A DNA stretch of 64,000 nt from Phyto melanocephala (lineage: Eukaryota > Arthropoda > Insecta > Diptera > Rhinophoridae), in contig OW799233.1 in NCBI GenBank assembly GCA_941918925.1, positions 75,011,078-75,075,077 on the forward strand, given 5' to 3'. The notes below the pieces were generated by a model, which had not been told where the DNA came from, searched no databases, and saw only the letters and a list, made by a program, of their open reading frames with translations. Of this stretch, positions 22,338-33,170 are shown in pieces (position 1 is the stretch's first letter; each line of letters begins with the position of its first letter). The position numbers and the translations under genes are program-made.

Positions 22338-23138
22338 ATGGTAGACAAGGTAGTAGACCAAGCTAACAGACTGATAATAAACCCATTAAAATACTTGAAC
22401 ACTTTACCAGGGACCATAGGGACCTACATACCTTCACTACACTCATAGATAGGGTACAGCCACATTTACGCACGTTTGACGAACTATCACAATTACTATT
22501 TTCGGTCATAATCAAGTCAAAACTTAAAGGAAAAGCCAGGCAGACTATGGAAATCGACTGCCACGCCGTCTCTTGGCCAGAAATAAAGAACATTCTGCAA
22601 AACAACTTTGGGTTACACCAAAGAAACAACTCGCAACCAAACAAACGTCTAGACTTTAATAACAAACGAATACATTTCCAGAATCAACCCATGAACAACA
22701 CACAATTCAGACATTTCCAGAACCAACCCATGAACAACACACAATTCAGACAACAACCTTTGAATAACCAACAACCTTGTAATGACCAGCGAAGAAATTT
22801 TCCTCGAACATTTCAGGGACACCCCTAACAACCACATCGGAATCTACATAATCAAACCCCATCGAACCCACCTTTCATTCCGAACAGACAGAACTTCAGA
22901 CACCCACCAGAACCTATGGACATAGGCAAAATGGAACTATCAGAAAATTTTTGAGTTCAAGCCTGGGGGACAAAGTACCATCTATAGCAATCAAGACTAA
23001 GTTAGGACATATACGATTAATTATAGACGCAGGAGCAACAAATTTGTTTTAAAGCCCTGGAATTTGTCATCCCAGAAGAATTCACTTAACAAACCCTTTA
23101 TTGATAAAAACATTACACCACTAACTTCGTGTTAATAA
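22338..23138 (+). pseudogene. gag and protease start of element IV, broken
   Basis: Gag-like segments include RTFDELSQLLFSVIIKSKLK with GKARQTMEI and SWPEIKNILQNNFG, the typical W-x-x-IK-x-x-L motif of Ty3/gypsy capsid. A Gln/Asn-rich tail has duplicated blocks (FQNQPMNNTQFR twice, 22676-22755). PMDIGKMEL marks the gag/protease junction. The protease shows IIDAGATN at about 23017-23040, with Ala where the catalytic triad has Thr (codon after GAC 23026), and a TAA at 23050. The gene is cut at 23138 by a DINE and resumes at 27621. Confidence 0.7.
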
Positions 23139-23699
23139 ACAAGTAAGAGCGCTATATTCGGCCGTGCCGAATCTTATATACCCTTCACAACGTGTAGTCA
23201 TGTAATAACAGTAGTTTGTGTCACCATTCATCCCATATGAAATACGTACATATATATAAAAACATCCCATTGTAAAATTATAAATTCACGTATGTATGTT
23301 AAAAAAACAAAAAAAAAAAAAATAAAAAGAAAATTTAAAAAAAAAATTAAAAAAAATGTAAAAAAAAATTTTTAAAAAAATTATTATATATAAAGGGTGT
23401 TTTTTTAAGCCCGATAGAACTTGAAATTGTAGAAAATAACACAAAAGATTAAATTGTAATCAAAATTTTTTTTTTATTCGAAAGATCAATACGTGACATT
23501 AACATTTGAAAATGATTTCGGGCATATGGGCACCGCGGCTGTTCTTGACGAAGCGCATTCTGGACGTCCAATTTTATCGCAAAATTGTGTTCAGCGATGA
23601 GGCGCATTTTTGGCTTAAAGGGTTTGTTAATAAGCAAAATTGCCGCATATGGAGCGAGACCAATCCACAAGAGACCCTACAGACTCCATTACATCCAGA

Positions 23700-25288
23700 A
23701 CAAGTAAGAGCGCTATATTCGGCCGTGCCGAATCTTATATACCCTTCACAACGTGTAGTCATGCAATAACAGTGGTTTGTATCACCATTCATCCCATATG
23801 AAATACGTACATACATATAAAAACATACATATATAAAAACGTCCCATTGTAAAATTATAAATTCACGTATGTATGTTAAAAAAGCAACAAAAAAAAAAAA
23901 ATTTAAAAGAAAATTAAAAAAAAAATTATTATGTATATAATATATATAAAACAAAAAAAAAAAATTAAAAAAAAAATTAAAAAAAACAAGTAAGAGTGCT
24001 ATATTCGGCCATGCCGAATCTTATATACCCTTCACAACGTGTAGTCATGCAATAACAGTTGCTTGTATCACCATTCATCCCATATGAAATACGTATGTAT
24101 GTTAAAAAAACGAAAGAAAAAAAAATTTAAAAAATAAATTTAAAAAAAATTTAAAAAAAAATTAAAAAAAAAAATTTAAAAAAAAAATTATTATATATAT
24201 AATATACATATATAAAACAAAAAAAAATAAAAAAAAACAATTTAAAAAAAAATAAAAAATAATTAAAAAAAAATAATAATAAAAATATAAATAATATATT
24301 AAATAAAAAATAAAAAAAAATAAAAAAAATAAATTAAAAAAAAATTTTTAAAGAAATTAAAAAAAATTTTTTTTTGGCTCAGTTGGGATTCGATGCCACG
24401 TTTTCTCTAACCAGTATACACGTTTGTATGTATGTATGTTGTCGTTGTAATGTTGTTTTTGTGAAAAAAAAAATTGAGGTGGTCGTGGGTTTTAGCTCAT
24501 ATCTCAGTTGTTTATGTACCGATGTTTCTGATTTTCAATACCGATCTACTCCCGAATATTTCTGATATTTTAATACCTTACCGGGGTCCAACCTATGTCG
24601 GGGGGCTTCAAAAAGTTGATTTCAACATACACACGGACAGACGGACAGACTGACAGGGCTTAATCGACTCCCCTATTCATAAGCTTTCAGAAAATATATA
24701 CTTTATGGGGTCGGAAATGAAAATTGTAGAAATTTCACACGGAATGACAAACCTATATATACCCTTTTTCACTGTGTGAAGGGTATAAAAATAATAATAA
24801 TATAAATAATATATTAAATAAGAAATAAAAAAAAAATTAAAAAAAAAATTAAAAAAAAATGTAAAAAAAAATTTTTTTTGCTCAGCTGGGATTCGATGCC
24901 ACGTTTTCTCTAACCAGTATACACGTTTGTATGTATGTATGTTGTTGTTGTAATGTTGTTTTTGTGAAAAAAAATCGAGGTGGTCGTGGGTTTTTGCTCA
25001 TATCTCAGTTGTTTATGTACCGATGTTTCCGATTTTCAATACCGATCTACTCCCGAATATTTCTGATATTTTAATACCTTACCCGGGTCCAACCTATGTC
25101 GGGGGGCTTCAAAAAGTTGATTTCAACATACACACGGACAGACGGACAGACTGACAGAGCTTAATCGACTCCCCTATTCATAAGCTTTCAGAAAATATAT
25201 ACTTTATGGGGTCGGAAATGAAAATTGTAGAAATTTCATACGGAATGACAAACCTATATATACCCTTTTTCACTGTGTGAAGGGTATA
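23700..25288 (-). mobile_element. DINE-1-like element B inside the mariner
   Basis: It is bounded by ACAAGTAAGAGCGC and GTGTGAAGGGTATA. The flanks CATCCAGA and AAAATGCACCG join to give exactly the uninterrupted sequence found in the mariner at about 59990-60015. The interior is interrupted by DINE C. Confidence 0.85.
23986..24787 (-). mobile_element. DINE-1-like element C inside DINE B
   Basis: A complete minus-strand copy runs from ACAAGTAAGAGTGC with hairpin TTCGGC-cat-GCCGAA to GTGTGAAGGGTATA. It sits in the A-rich tract of DINE B, whose tract resumes at 24788 (AAAATAATAATAATA). Confidence 0.85.
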
Positions 25289-25802
25289 AAAATGCACCGT
25301 TTGGTGCGGTTTTCACGCTGGTGGCATCATCGGACCTTATTTCTTCAAAAATGAGGCCGGAGCTCGCGTTACGGTCAATGGAGATCGTTACCGCACCATG
25401 ATCAATGATTTTGGCCCAAAATTGGACGTCCAGAATGCGCTTCGTCAAGAACAGCCGCGGTGCCCATATGCCCGAAATCATTTTCAAATGTTAATGTCAC
25501 GTATTGATCTTTCGAATAAAAAAAAAATTTTGATTACAATTTAATTTTTTGTGTTATTTTTTACAATTTCATGTTCTATCGGGCTTAAAAAAACACCCTT
25601 TATAATATACTATATAAAACAAAAAAAAAAAAAATTAAAAAAATTTAAAAAAAAAAAAATTTAAAAAAAAAAAATAATAATAAAAATATAAATAATATAT
25701 TAAATAAAAAAAAAAAAAAAATTAAAAAAAAACATTTTTTAAAAAATTGAAAAAAAATTTTTTTTGGCTCAACTGGGATTCGATGCCACGTTTTCTCTAA
25801 CC

Positions 25803-27256
25803 TGTACCCATGTTCTGTAACTTTAGTGAGAACTTCTCGCATCGAAAAGTCATGAAACAAAATATCCCACCGTTTCTCGATGTGTGAGAAAAAAGTGTAT
25901 CTGTAACTCATGGCGAAAAATACCATTTATGATTACGTTATTACGTTAGAGCTATCAAAAATTATACTTAATTATAAGAAGAAGAAGAAAAAAAAAATAA
26001 GTTTTAGAAGTGCGGAAATAATAATACATATAAAATTTAGAAAATAAAAGTGTTTAAAAAAATAAGTGCAGAAGAAAGTAATAAAATGTACAATGCAGCT
26101 TTAGTTAGAGCGGTTGGGGATGATGAAAGGAATATGTTGCGGATTCATCGCAAAAGGTTGTGCGATTCAACAGACCCTTTTGAAATGCCGGAGAATTGAT
26201 TTAAGGAACTATATCGCTTAAGCATATCATCAGCAATGGTTCTGCTTGAAGACACCTTTTTTGAGCCAAGGTGTAAGGAATACAATTTTGCCTTCACTTT
26301 CCAAGACATTGGTAACATTGTTTCCTTTTGATGATAAACATAATGATGATGGTGGTGTATTTAGGATTTTTGTTTAGGACACACGACATACAAATTAAAC
26401 AATTTGGTTCAACAATAAACACTTTTTGTAAATATTTAAGGTCTAAATAAAAAAGGAATAAAAAAATTATAAAAATTATTTCGAAATTGAAATAAAAAAA
26501 AATAAATGAAAAGAATTTAGCAATTTTATTTAGTTAATTCGTTTTTTTAAACTTTAAATGACTTTGATGATTGTAAAAATATAATCAATATAAAATAAAA
26601 TCTATCTTTTTTAGAAATATAAAAACTTTTGTAAATTAAACAAAGATAGTTACCATAAATTATTTCCCGTAGTAAGAAAATTTATAACCTCAAATTTAAA
26701 GTAATTAATTTTTCATTTCCTAATTTCTTTCTTTTACATACATAAAAGTTTAAAGCACAAAAAAAACATTATTTCAATTACAAAATATTTTATAGAAGGT
26801 TTGATAGTTTAAACTCGATATCTAATTTTCCTTTTTGTTGCTTTGAAACCCGCATATTTTTTTTAACGATAACAAATTTATAATATTAATACATACATAT
26901 GTATGCATTAATAATAAAAAAAAACATTTAAACTTTACATTTTCCATGTTTTTGTCACTAATTTTTGACTTTTTATATTTTTTGGCTCAAAGTTTTTGCA
27001 ATCTCGCGGTCTTTTTGTTTGTGACTTATTTTGACAGTTCAAAGTGAGAAGTTCTCGCCTGAAAACTTTACAGAAACACTTTTTTTATGGCTTACGAGTA
27101 TTTTTCTTACGTGACAGGTATTTCTCGCATGAATAGTTACAGAAACAGTACAGTGAGAAAAAACAGCTGTTTGTTTCGATTTGTTGTATTTCTGTACCAA
27201 TTTACATGTTTCAAGTGAAAAGTTTCTCGTAGCGAGAGTTACAGAACATGGGCACA
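25803..27256 (+). mobile_element. PIF/Harbinger-like deletion derivative
   Basis: It interrupts the DINE sequence CTCTAACC/AGTATACATG. Terminal inverted repeats: CCCATGTTCTGTAACT at the left (25807) and AGTTACAGAACATGGG at the right (to 27253). Further TTCTCGC and GAGAA motifs lie near both ends. It carries the N-terminal part of a Harbinger-type transposase and otherwise AT-rich DNA. No clear 3-bp target duplication is visible. Confidence 0.6.
26086..26331 (+). pseudogene. Harbinger-type transposase N-terminal fragment
   Basis: The frame starts MYNAALVRAVGDDERNM and reads through RKRLCDSTDPFEMPEN, an in-frame TGA (26197-26199), then FKELYRLSISSAMVLLED. The pattern NPFEM...F..LYRLS is characteristic of Harbinger transposase N-termini (family knowledge). 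It ends at TGA 26329. The catalytic domain and the separate Myb-like protein are absent. Confidence 0.65.
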
Positions 27257-28917
27257 GTATACATGTTTGTATGTATGTATGTTGTTGTAATGTTGTTTTT
27301 GTGAAAAAAAAAATCGAGGTGGTCGTGAGTTTTTGCTCATATCTCAGTTGTTTATGTACCGATGTTTATGATTTTCAATACCGATCTACTCCCGAATATT
27401 TCTGATATTTTAATACCTTACCCGGGTCTAACCTATGTCGGCGGGCTTCAAAAAGTTGATTTCAACATACACACGGACAGACGGACATACTGACAGAGCT
27501 TAATCGACTCCCCTAAGCTTTAAGAAAATATATACTTTATGGGGTCGGAAATGAAAATTGTAGAAATTTCACACGGAATGACAAACCTATGTATACCCTT
27601 TTTACTGTGTGAAGGGTATAAAAAGCTATAATACCCACTTTTGAAGAAATAGGAGCAATAGGCACACTTGAATTTTTCATGATGAAACTCCATGACTTCT
27701 ATGATGGCCTAATAGGCAATGATATCCTAAGACCATTAAATGCTAACATATATTATAAGATTAGGAGTATAACTTTTGGCAACAGATCATTGCCAATGAT
27801 TTTTGAAGATAGTAAATTCAATGACGACGCAATGTGTTTTGAAGAGGATAACAAAAAAATCATAGCAGAAGAAATTTTTAGAATAGAAGACAGAAGAGAA
27901 ATAATCAACTTAACTGAGAACGATCGTTTGACTACGCAGAAGGTGGACTACGACGATTTCAATACTATTGAAGGTGGAAATAGTAAACCACTGATAGAAC
28001 AAATTCGAACAGAGCACATTAATGCTGAGGAAAAGGGACAGTGTTTGAAATTAATAAGGAGATACCCAAACATTTTTTATCGGGATGGTACTGAACTAAC
28101 GTTGACATCCGCTATAAAACATGAGATCAGAACCACCGACAACATACCCATACATACCAAATCATACCGCTACCCCTACATGCATAAGAATGAAGTGGAA
28201 GCACAAATACGGGTAATGCTCGACAACAAAATTATCGGATACAGTAACTCTCCTTATTCCGCACCCATTTGGATCGTGGCGAAGAAGGCCGACGCAAGTG
28301 GGGAAACCAAATGGAGACTTGTCGTACACTATCGGAAACTCAACGAAGTTACCACAGATGACAAGTACCCAATTCCAAACATCGACGAAATCCTTGATAA
28401 ACTGGGAAGATGCCAATATTTCACCACATGGAATTTGGCCAAAAGATTCCATCAGATCGAAGTTAGAGAACAAGATATTTATAAGACCGCCTTCACTGTG
28501 GAAGGAGGACATTATGAATTTATTAGAATGCCGTTCGGGTTGAAAACAGCCCCAGCGACATTCCAAAGGCTAATGAATAATGTTCTTGGAGATTGTGTTA
28601 ACAAGATTTGCCTTGTTTGTTTAGATGACATAATCATCTTTTCCACCTCCCTACAAGAACACATTAATTCAATTAATTTAATTTTTCAACACTTAATGGA
28701 AGCCAATCTTGAGATACAATTAGATAAATCGGAGTTTTTTAAACGGGAGACTGAAATTATCGGACCCATAGTGACATCTCTTGGAGTAAAAGCTAACCCT
28801 AAAAAAAAGATTGCGTCAAAAATTTCCCAATACCTAAAACTCCCAAACAAATAAAACAGTTTCTTGGATTAACAGAATACTATAGAAAATTTATAAAAGA
28901 TTATTCCAGAATAGCTA

Positions 28918-29263
28918 TGTGGGTATATGGTATTTTTTTAAAGGACCGTAACAGCACTTTTTGGGAGAGTGACGTGTCTACGATGGACGATACCAATATT
29001 AAGGAAAACTTTCGCCTAAACAGAAAACAAAAAAAAATATGTAAAAAATTTCAACATGTCAAATATATTTTTATTTTACATTTTGTAATTTTTTGATTGA
29101 TTGCTGACTGTGTTGCCATATTGAAATTGCTAATTGCAGTATACATTTAATATGATTTAGTGCATTTACGTAAAATCTAATAGACATTGGGATGGGGATA
29201 ATGCATTAGTTAATTTGAGTTAAGATTTTTAATGCAAATTAACGCTGTCGTCTGCCTATGGTA
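28918..29263. mobile_element. 346-bp TA-flanked insertion in pol of element IV
   Basis: It interrupts the segment between RT and RNase H. TA stands at both borders (28916-28917 and 29264-29265), and removing the insert plus one TA restores a continuous frame. No obvious terminal inverted repeats (left TGTGGGTATATGG, right CTGCCTATGGTA). Non-coding. Class unknown. Confidence 0.5.
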
Positions 29264-30609
29264 TAAGCCTATGCTAAAGTACTTGAAGAAGGACACTAAA
29301 GTGAACATTGCTGACCCAGAATACAGAGAGAGTTTCAATACCCTTAGAACATTACTAACTCACGACCCAATTCTGGCCTATTCAAACTTGTCAAAAGAAT
29401 TCACACTTACGACAGATGCCAGCAATTTTGCACTAGGGGCAATACTTTCTCAGGGCAACCACCCCATTTGCTACGCGAGTCGTACCCATAACGAGCATGA
29501 GTGCAATTACAGCACTATCGAAAAGGAACTTCTGGCCATCGTCTGGGCTACAAAAATTTCCGCCCATACCTCTTTGGAAGTTTAAAATAGAAACAGACCA
29601 CAAACCCCTCACATGGCTATTTTCAATTAAGGAGCCAAATTCTAAATTGGTAAGATGGAGGCTTAAACTCTCCGAGTTCGATTATAAGAAAGGCACAAAA
29701 AACAAAAACGACGATGCACTATCGAGAATATAACCCAAACTAGCTAACATCAATGCTCTTGAATCAGAGGTACTTAAGATAAACGAAACGGAATCCCCTA
29801 TCAATATGTTTAAGAACCAAATCATCATTAAGGAAATTTCTTCAGGTGCAGCCAGGATAAAGAACGAGAACGTCTTCAGAAATAATAGAAAAATAATAGG
29901 AATTAAGGAACTCGACAGGGAAACTTCAATCTCTCTTTTGAAAAATCATTTCAACCCAAACCAACTGAATGCAATTTACATAGAGAATGAATTTTTTAAC
30001 ACTCTGGAGAACGTAAATATGGAACTTTTTCCAAATAATGACAAATTTAGGATAATAAGATGTACCAAGTTGCTTAGAGACATCGCGAAGAGGAACTGAC
30101 GGATGCTATAGAAAAATAACATTTAAGTAACAGTCACCGGGGAATAGAAGCTGTCTATGGAGAATTAGAAAACAAAATTTACAACCCCTATCTCAAATTA
30201 AGAACAAATCAATTTATTAATAATTGCGAAGTATGTACCACTGAGAAATATGATAGAAACCCAACTAAAATATCATTTAGAGTCAGTGAAACCCCACTCA
30301 AACCACGAGAGATAGCTCATATAGACGTATTCTACACATTGAAAAAGGAACTTTTTATGACAATAATAGACAAATTTACAAAACATGCAGTCGCATACAA
30401 GATAAACTGTAGAACTTGGACAGACTAAGCTACTACAGTACATAAATACATTTGGTAAGATAGGAAAAATAGTTGTAGACAATGAGTTAGGGTTTAAAGA
30501 CATTCCAATGCGCGAATTCCTCAATGAAGAAAAAATTAATATACATTTTACCTCAAGCACTAACCACACTTCAAATGCAGACATAGAACGTCTACACAAT
30601 ACCATAAAT

Positions 30610-30818
30610 CAAGGCATATTTATTCATTAGGTACTCTTGATTCGTCAGCTGATTATTTTTTTCTTCACTTATTTTAAGTTTCAGCTGCCAAAATGCATAA
30701 ATAAAATAAAATGTTCTCTCTTTTCTAATTTATTTCAAATGTCAAACTTCATACATAAAAAATATAAACAAAAAAATTCTCTCCGAACTGCAATTACCTA
30801 ATGAATAAATATGCCTTG
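30610..30818. mobile_element. 209-bp MITE with 9-bp target duplication
   Basis: Perfect terminal inverted repeats of 24 bp begin CAAGGCATATTTATTCATTA (30610-30633 and 30795-30818). The 9-bp direct repeat ACCATAAAT flanks it (30601-30609 and 30819-30827). It interrupts the integrase gene of element IV; excision of insert plus one repeat restores the frame. A 9-bp duplication is typical of Mutator-like elements and also seen in some other superfamilies, so the class is unresolved. Confidence 0.85.
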
Positions 30819-31280
30819 ACCATAAATGATCATATAAGGCTTCTGAGGCACGATGAAAAGAATAAGGAACAAACAACGGAAAAGAAAATTCTGCGGATAA
30901 TAGGATACTACAACAACACACTTCATAATACAACTAAGATCAAACCTATTGATTTCCTGAATGAAAAAATTAACGAGGAGAAATATACAGCGATTCATAG
31001 TTTGATAACTAAGAAAAAAGAGGAATACATAGGCGGATTGAATAAAGATAGGACAGATGTGACATTAGAGGATGGTTCAAATTATATCAAAGAGATTAGA
31101 GGGGGTAAAAACCCTAGGAGATATAGGAAGATAGATAGTGAGAAAATCGCTGACGACCACGTCGAGAACCTTAAGACAGGGCATAAGTATTATAAAACTC
31201 ATATCAGACGAAGTAAGTAATTCCAAGATAGGGATAACCCCAGAATAAAATTTAAATAATAATATTTCCCCTAGTATACA

Positions 31281-31760
31281 GATATACATACAATATTTTC
31301 AGATGACACTTTAGATAACTTCTTCAGACATACTAACAGAGGAAGAATTTAGTTTTATAGGAAATATAGAATCTTATCTTCAGACGAAAGCATCTCTAGC
31401 ATACAAAGAAAACTTCATAGTATTGACATTGAATGTTCGAAGATTTTTGAATGAACCTTTTTCAGAAGTAGTATTTGAACCAATTCCCGATGATAAAAAT
31501 AGAACCTTATTACTGAACAGAAACACTGTTCTTATTCAGAACAACGAAGTATATAAATCAAACACATTAGAATATAAAAACTTGGAAAAGATAAATGATT
31601 GATATTGATATTGAATGATATTGTTAAAAATTTTGAACCTAAATGTAATATGAAATTAGCAAACGACTCAGAAGAAAAAAAAGGAAATTTACCCTGGTTT
31701 ACTTATATTCAAATACTATCAAGCTAAAATTGAAACTAACTGTAAACATCTATATAAACT
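31281..31760 (+). pseudogene. env-like remnant of element IV
   Basis: Open stretches such as YKENFIVLTLNVRRFLNEPF and NRTLLLNRNTVLIQNNEVY follow the integrase at the place where 17.6/gypsy-group elements carry a third, envelope-type frame. No signal peptide, cleavage site or membrane anchor is visible. It is truncated and broken. The assignment rests mainly on position. Confidence 0.35.
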
Positions 31761-31912
31761 AGAAAAATTTAAAACTTATTTAATAAAATTCGAAAACTGT
31801 GTTGTTTAAACAAAACTAAAGACTTATGAAAATTTTAAGGTAAATACAAGAGAAATATTTGTCCTGGAAAAATTTATATTAAAAATAAATAAAAACAATG
31901 TTCAACTTACTG

Positions 31913-32425
31913 TGTAGAATAAAAGATTAGTCTAGGTATTGTTTTGTATTTATTTATTTCTTAGGAGCTTCTCTTGGAAGCTCTAACTTATAAGATTAGT
32001 GATTAAATTGTGTTTTAAAAACTACTCGCTTATATATAACATTTGAGATTCTTACAACTAGTCTAGTAGTCATTAGTGTTGGTTAGTGCTTATTTTATTT
32101 ATTTATTATAATTAAATTAATATGTATTAGTAGTTAAAATTAATGTTCAGTTCCACACTAGTATGTCGTGGGAAAAATACAAAATATTAAAGAAACATGA
32201 AGCGTGCCGATACTGCATACACATGTTGGTACCGCTTAGTGTGTGTGTTTATATTGTTGCCCAAAGCGGCAACGATCATTACGTATAGGCACTTGATATT
32301 GTGAAGTGTCGCTAAGCCAGACGTTTGGCAGACATATTCAAGTAATGTGATAATTCTTAAGTGCAATTACTATTGGGTGGAATTCCCATGCATTTATTTA
32401 TACAAAAAATTATTTTTATTTTTTT
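31913..32425 (-). repeat. LTR of element III (reverse)
   Basis: The reverse complement aligns by eye with the element I LTR from ATAAATAAATG to the 3' end. Shared segments include GAAGCGTGCCGATACTG, the TATATATAAG box region, ACTAGTCTAGT...GTTGGTTAGT and GGAGCTTCTC. It ends at about 31913 (TGTAG on the plus strand). The U3 start is not defined because it merges with the tandem array. Confidence 0.75.
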
Positions 32426-32733
32426 TTATTAACAAAAAATTTAGTAAATTAACTAATAAAAGATTTTATTTTTCGAGTGCCCTTATAAACATTTAGTGTT
32501 AACCAACGGTTAGCCAAATGTTAAAGGGATTAGAAAAATAAAATAAATTCAAAATTTCAAAAAATTGTTGGTTGGGTTTTTGAAAAAGTTTTTTATAGTT
32601 TTTTGTTTTATTTTTGAATTCTCATTTTGTTAATGAGAATTTAAAAATATAACTTATAAAAATTTTAAACTTTTTTAAGAATTTGGGTAAAGGATGATCT
32701 GGCATAAGCACCAGTGAAATGCATATAAACCAG

Positions 32734-33170
32734 TGTAGAATAATATCGAACTAGAATATAAGTATGTATAAGTATAGGGTACTTATTATACCACCATACA
32801 CCTATAGAATTTTGCTACTTTATTTTCACTCAATAATAACGTTTTTCACTCAATATTAACTCTATTGGAAATATTGTAAAAACAAATTGTTTATATTATT
32901 ATTATTATTATTGTTTTAAGAATACCGTTATTTTTGTATATAAACACGAAAATTTTTTAAATAAACAATCATTATTTTTCTAGCCTTAAAATTGGCTTTT
33001 CATTTTATTAAAGCATTTATCTGCTTAAAAATAAAACCAATCCTTGGCATATAAAACTGCCAGGAATTAAATTATAAGTGAGGGCCAGTGGCGTTCATCA
33101 GCGCCGGCAAATAAACAAATTAGGTGTTTTATTTTCCCTAAATTATATATAAAAACCCACGTACATTACA
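32734..33170 (+). repeat. 5' LTR of element II
   Basis: It runs TGTAGAATAATATCG to ACGTACATTACA. It contains ATAAACACG and several AATAAA motifs for possible initiation and polyadenylation. A GC patch (GGGCCAGTGGCGTTCATC) lies near the end. The last A forms an ATG with the following TG of the primer site. Confidence 0.95.

Larger units (their letters stand above)
23393..25600 (+). mobile_element. Long-TIR Tc1/mariner element, copy 1, split by DINE B
   Basis: The ends AAGGGTGTTTTTTTAAGCCC and its complement are flanked by TA (23391-23392 and 25601-25602). Terminal inverted repeats extend for roughly 180 bp, as in the copy at 59389-60310. The transposase fragment reads plus strand: VFSDEAHFWLKGFVNKQN before the insertion, and a segment matching GGIIGPYFFKNEAGARVTV after it. 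The catalytic region downstream of RTMIND is deleted, so this copy is shorter than the sister copy. Confidence 0.85.
23139..27620 (-). mobile_element. DINE-1-like element (outer copy A), hosting mariner and Harbinger insertions
   Basis: The minus-strand 3' end is at 23139 (AACAAGTAAGAGCGC and hairpin) and the 5' end at 27620 (GTGTGAAGGGTATA). Family blocks occur in order at 23139-23392, 25601-25802 and 27257-27620. The gaps are filled by a mariner (23393-25600) and a Harbinger-like element (25803-27256). It lies in the protease coding region of element IV, whose sequence resumes at 27621. Confidence 0.85.
27621..31220 (+). pseudogene. pol of element IV (protease end, RT, RNase H, integrase), broken
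   Basis: The protease C-terminus (DGLIGNDILRPLNA) leads in frame into RT. RT motif A reads TTWNLAKRFHQI, with Asn (28432-28434) in place of catalytic Asp. Motif C reads VCLDDIII with Cys before LDD (28618). A frameshift near 28850 is followed by FLGLTEYYRKFIKDYSRIA, then the 346-bp insertion. RNase H ([39 protein letters not shown]) has a frameshift near 29560. Integrase shows the zinc finger (NSHRGIEAVYGE ... CEVCTTEK), IAHIDVFYTLKK, VDNELGFKDI and ADIERLHNT, with stops near 30426. The MITE at 30610-30818 interrupts it, and the C-terminal domain continues open to 31220. Confidence 0.85.
20734..31912 (+). mobile_element. LTR retrotransposon IV (Ty3/gypsy superfamily, 17.6/297/gypsy-like), 3' truncated and full of insertions
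   Basis: Components in order: short 5' LTR starting AGTTAATATTTG, a TGGCGCAGTCGG primer site, a repeat-rich leader, gag, protease, RT, RNase H, integrase and an env-like remnant. No 3' LTR is visible; the sequence stops at the LTR of element III. Insertions: 23139-27620 (DINE nest), 28918-29263 and 30610-30818. Multiple stops, frameshifts and changed catalytic residues make it a dead copy. Confidence 0.8.

Noticed and set aside
31911..31925. TGTAGAATAA as the start of another element II LTR
   Set aside because: Only about 10 bases match; the following sequence aligns with the reverse LTR of element I type.
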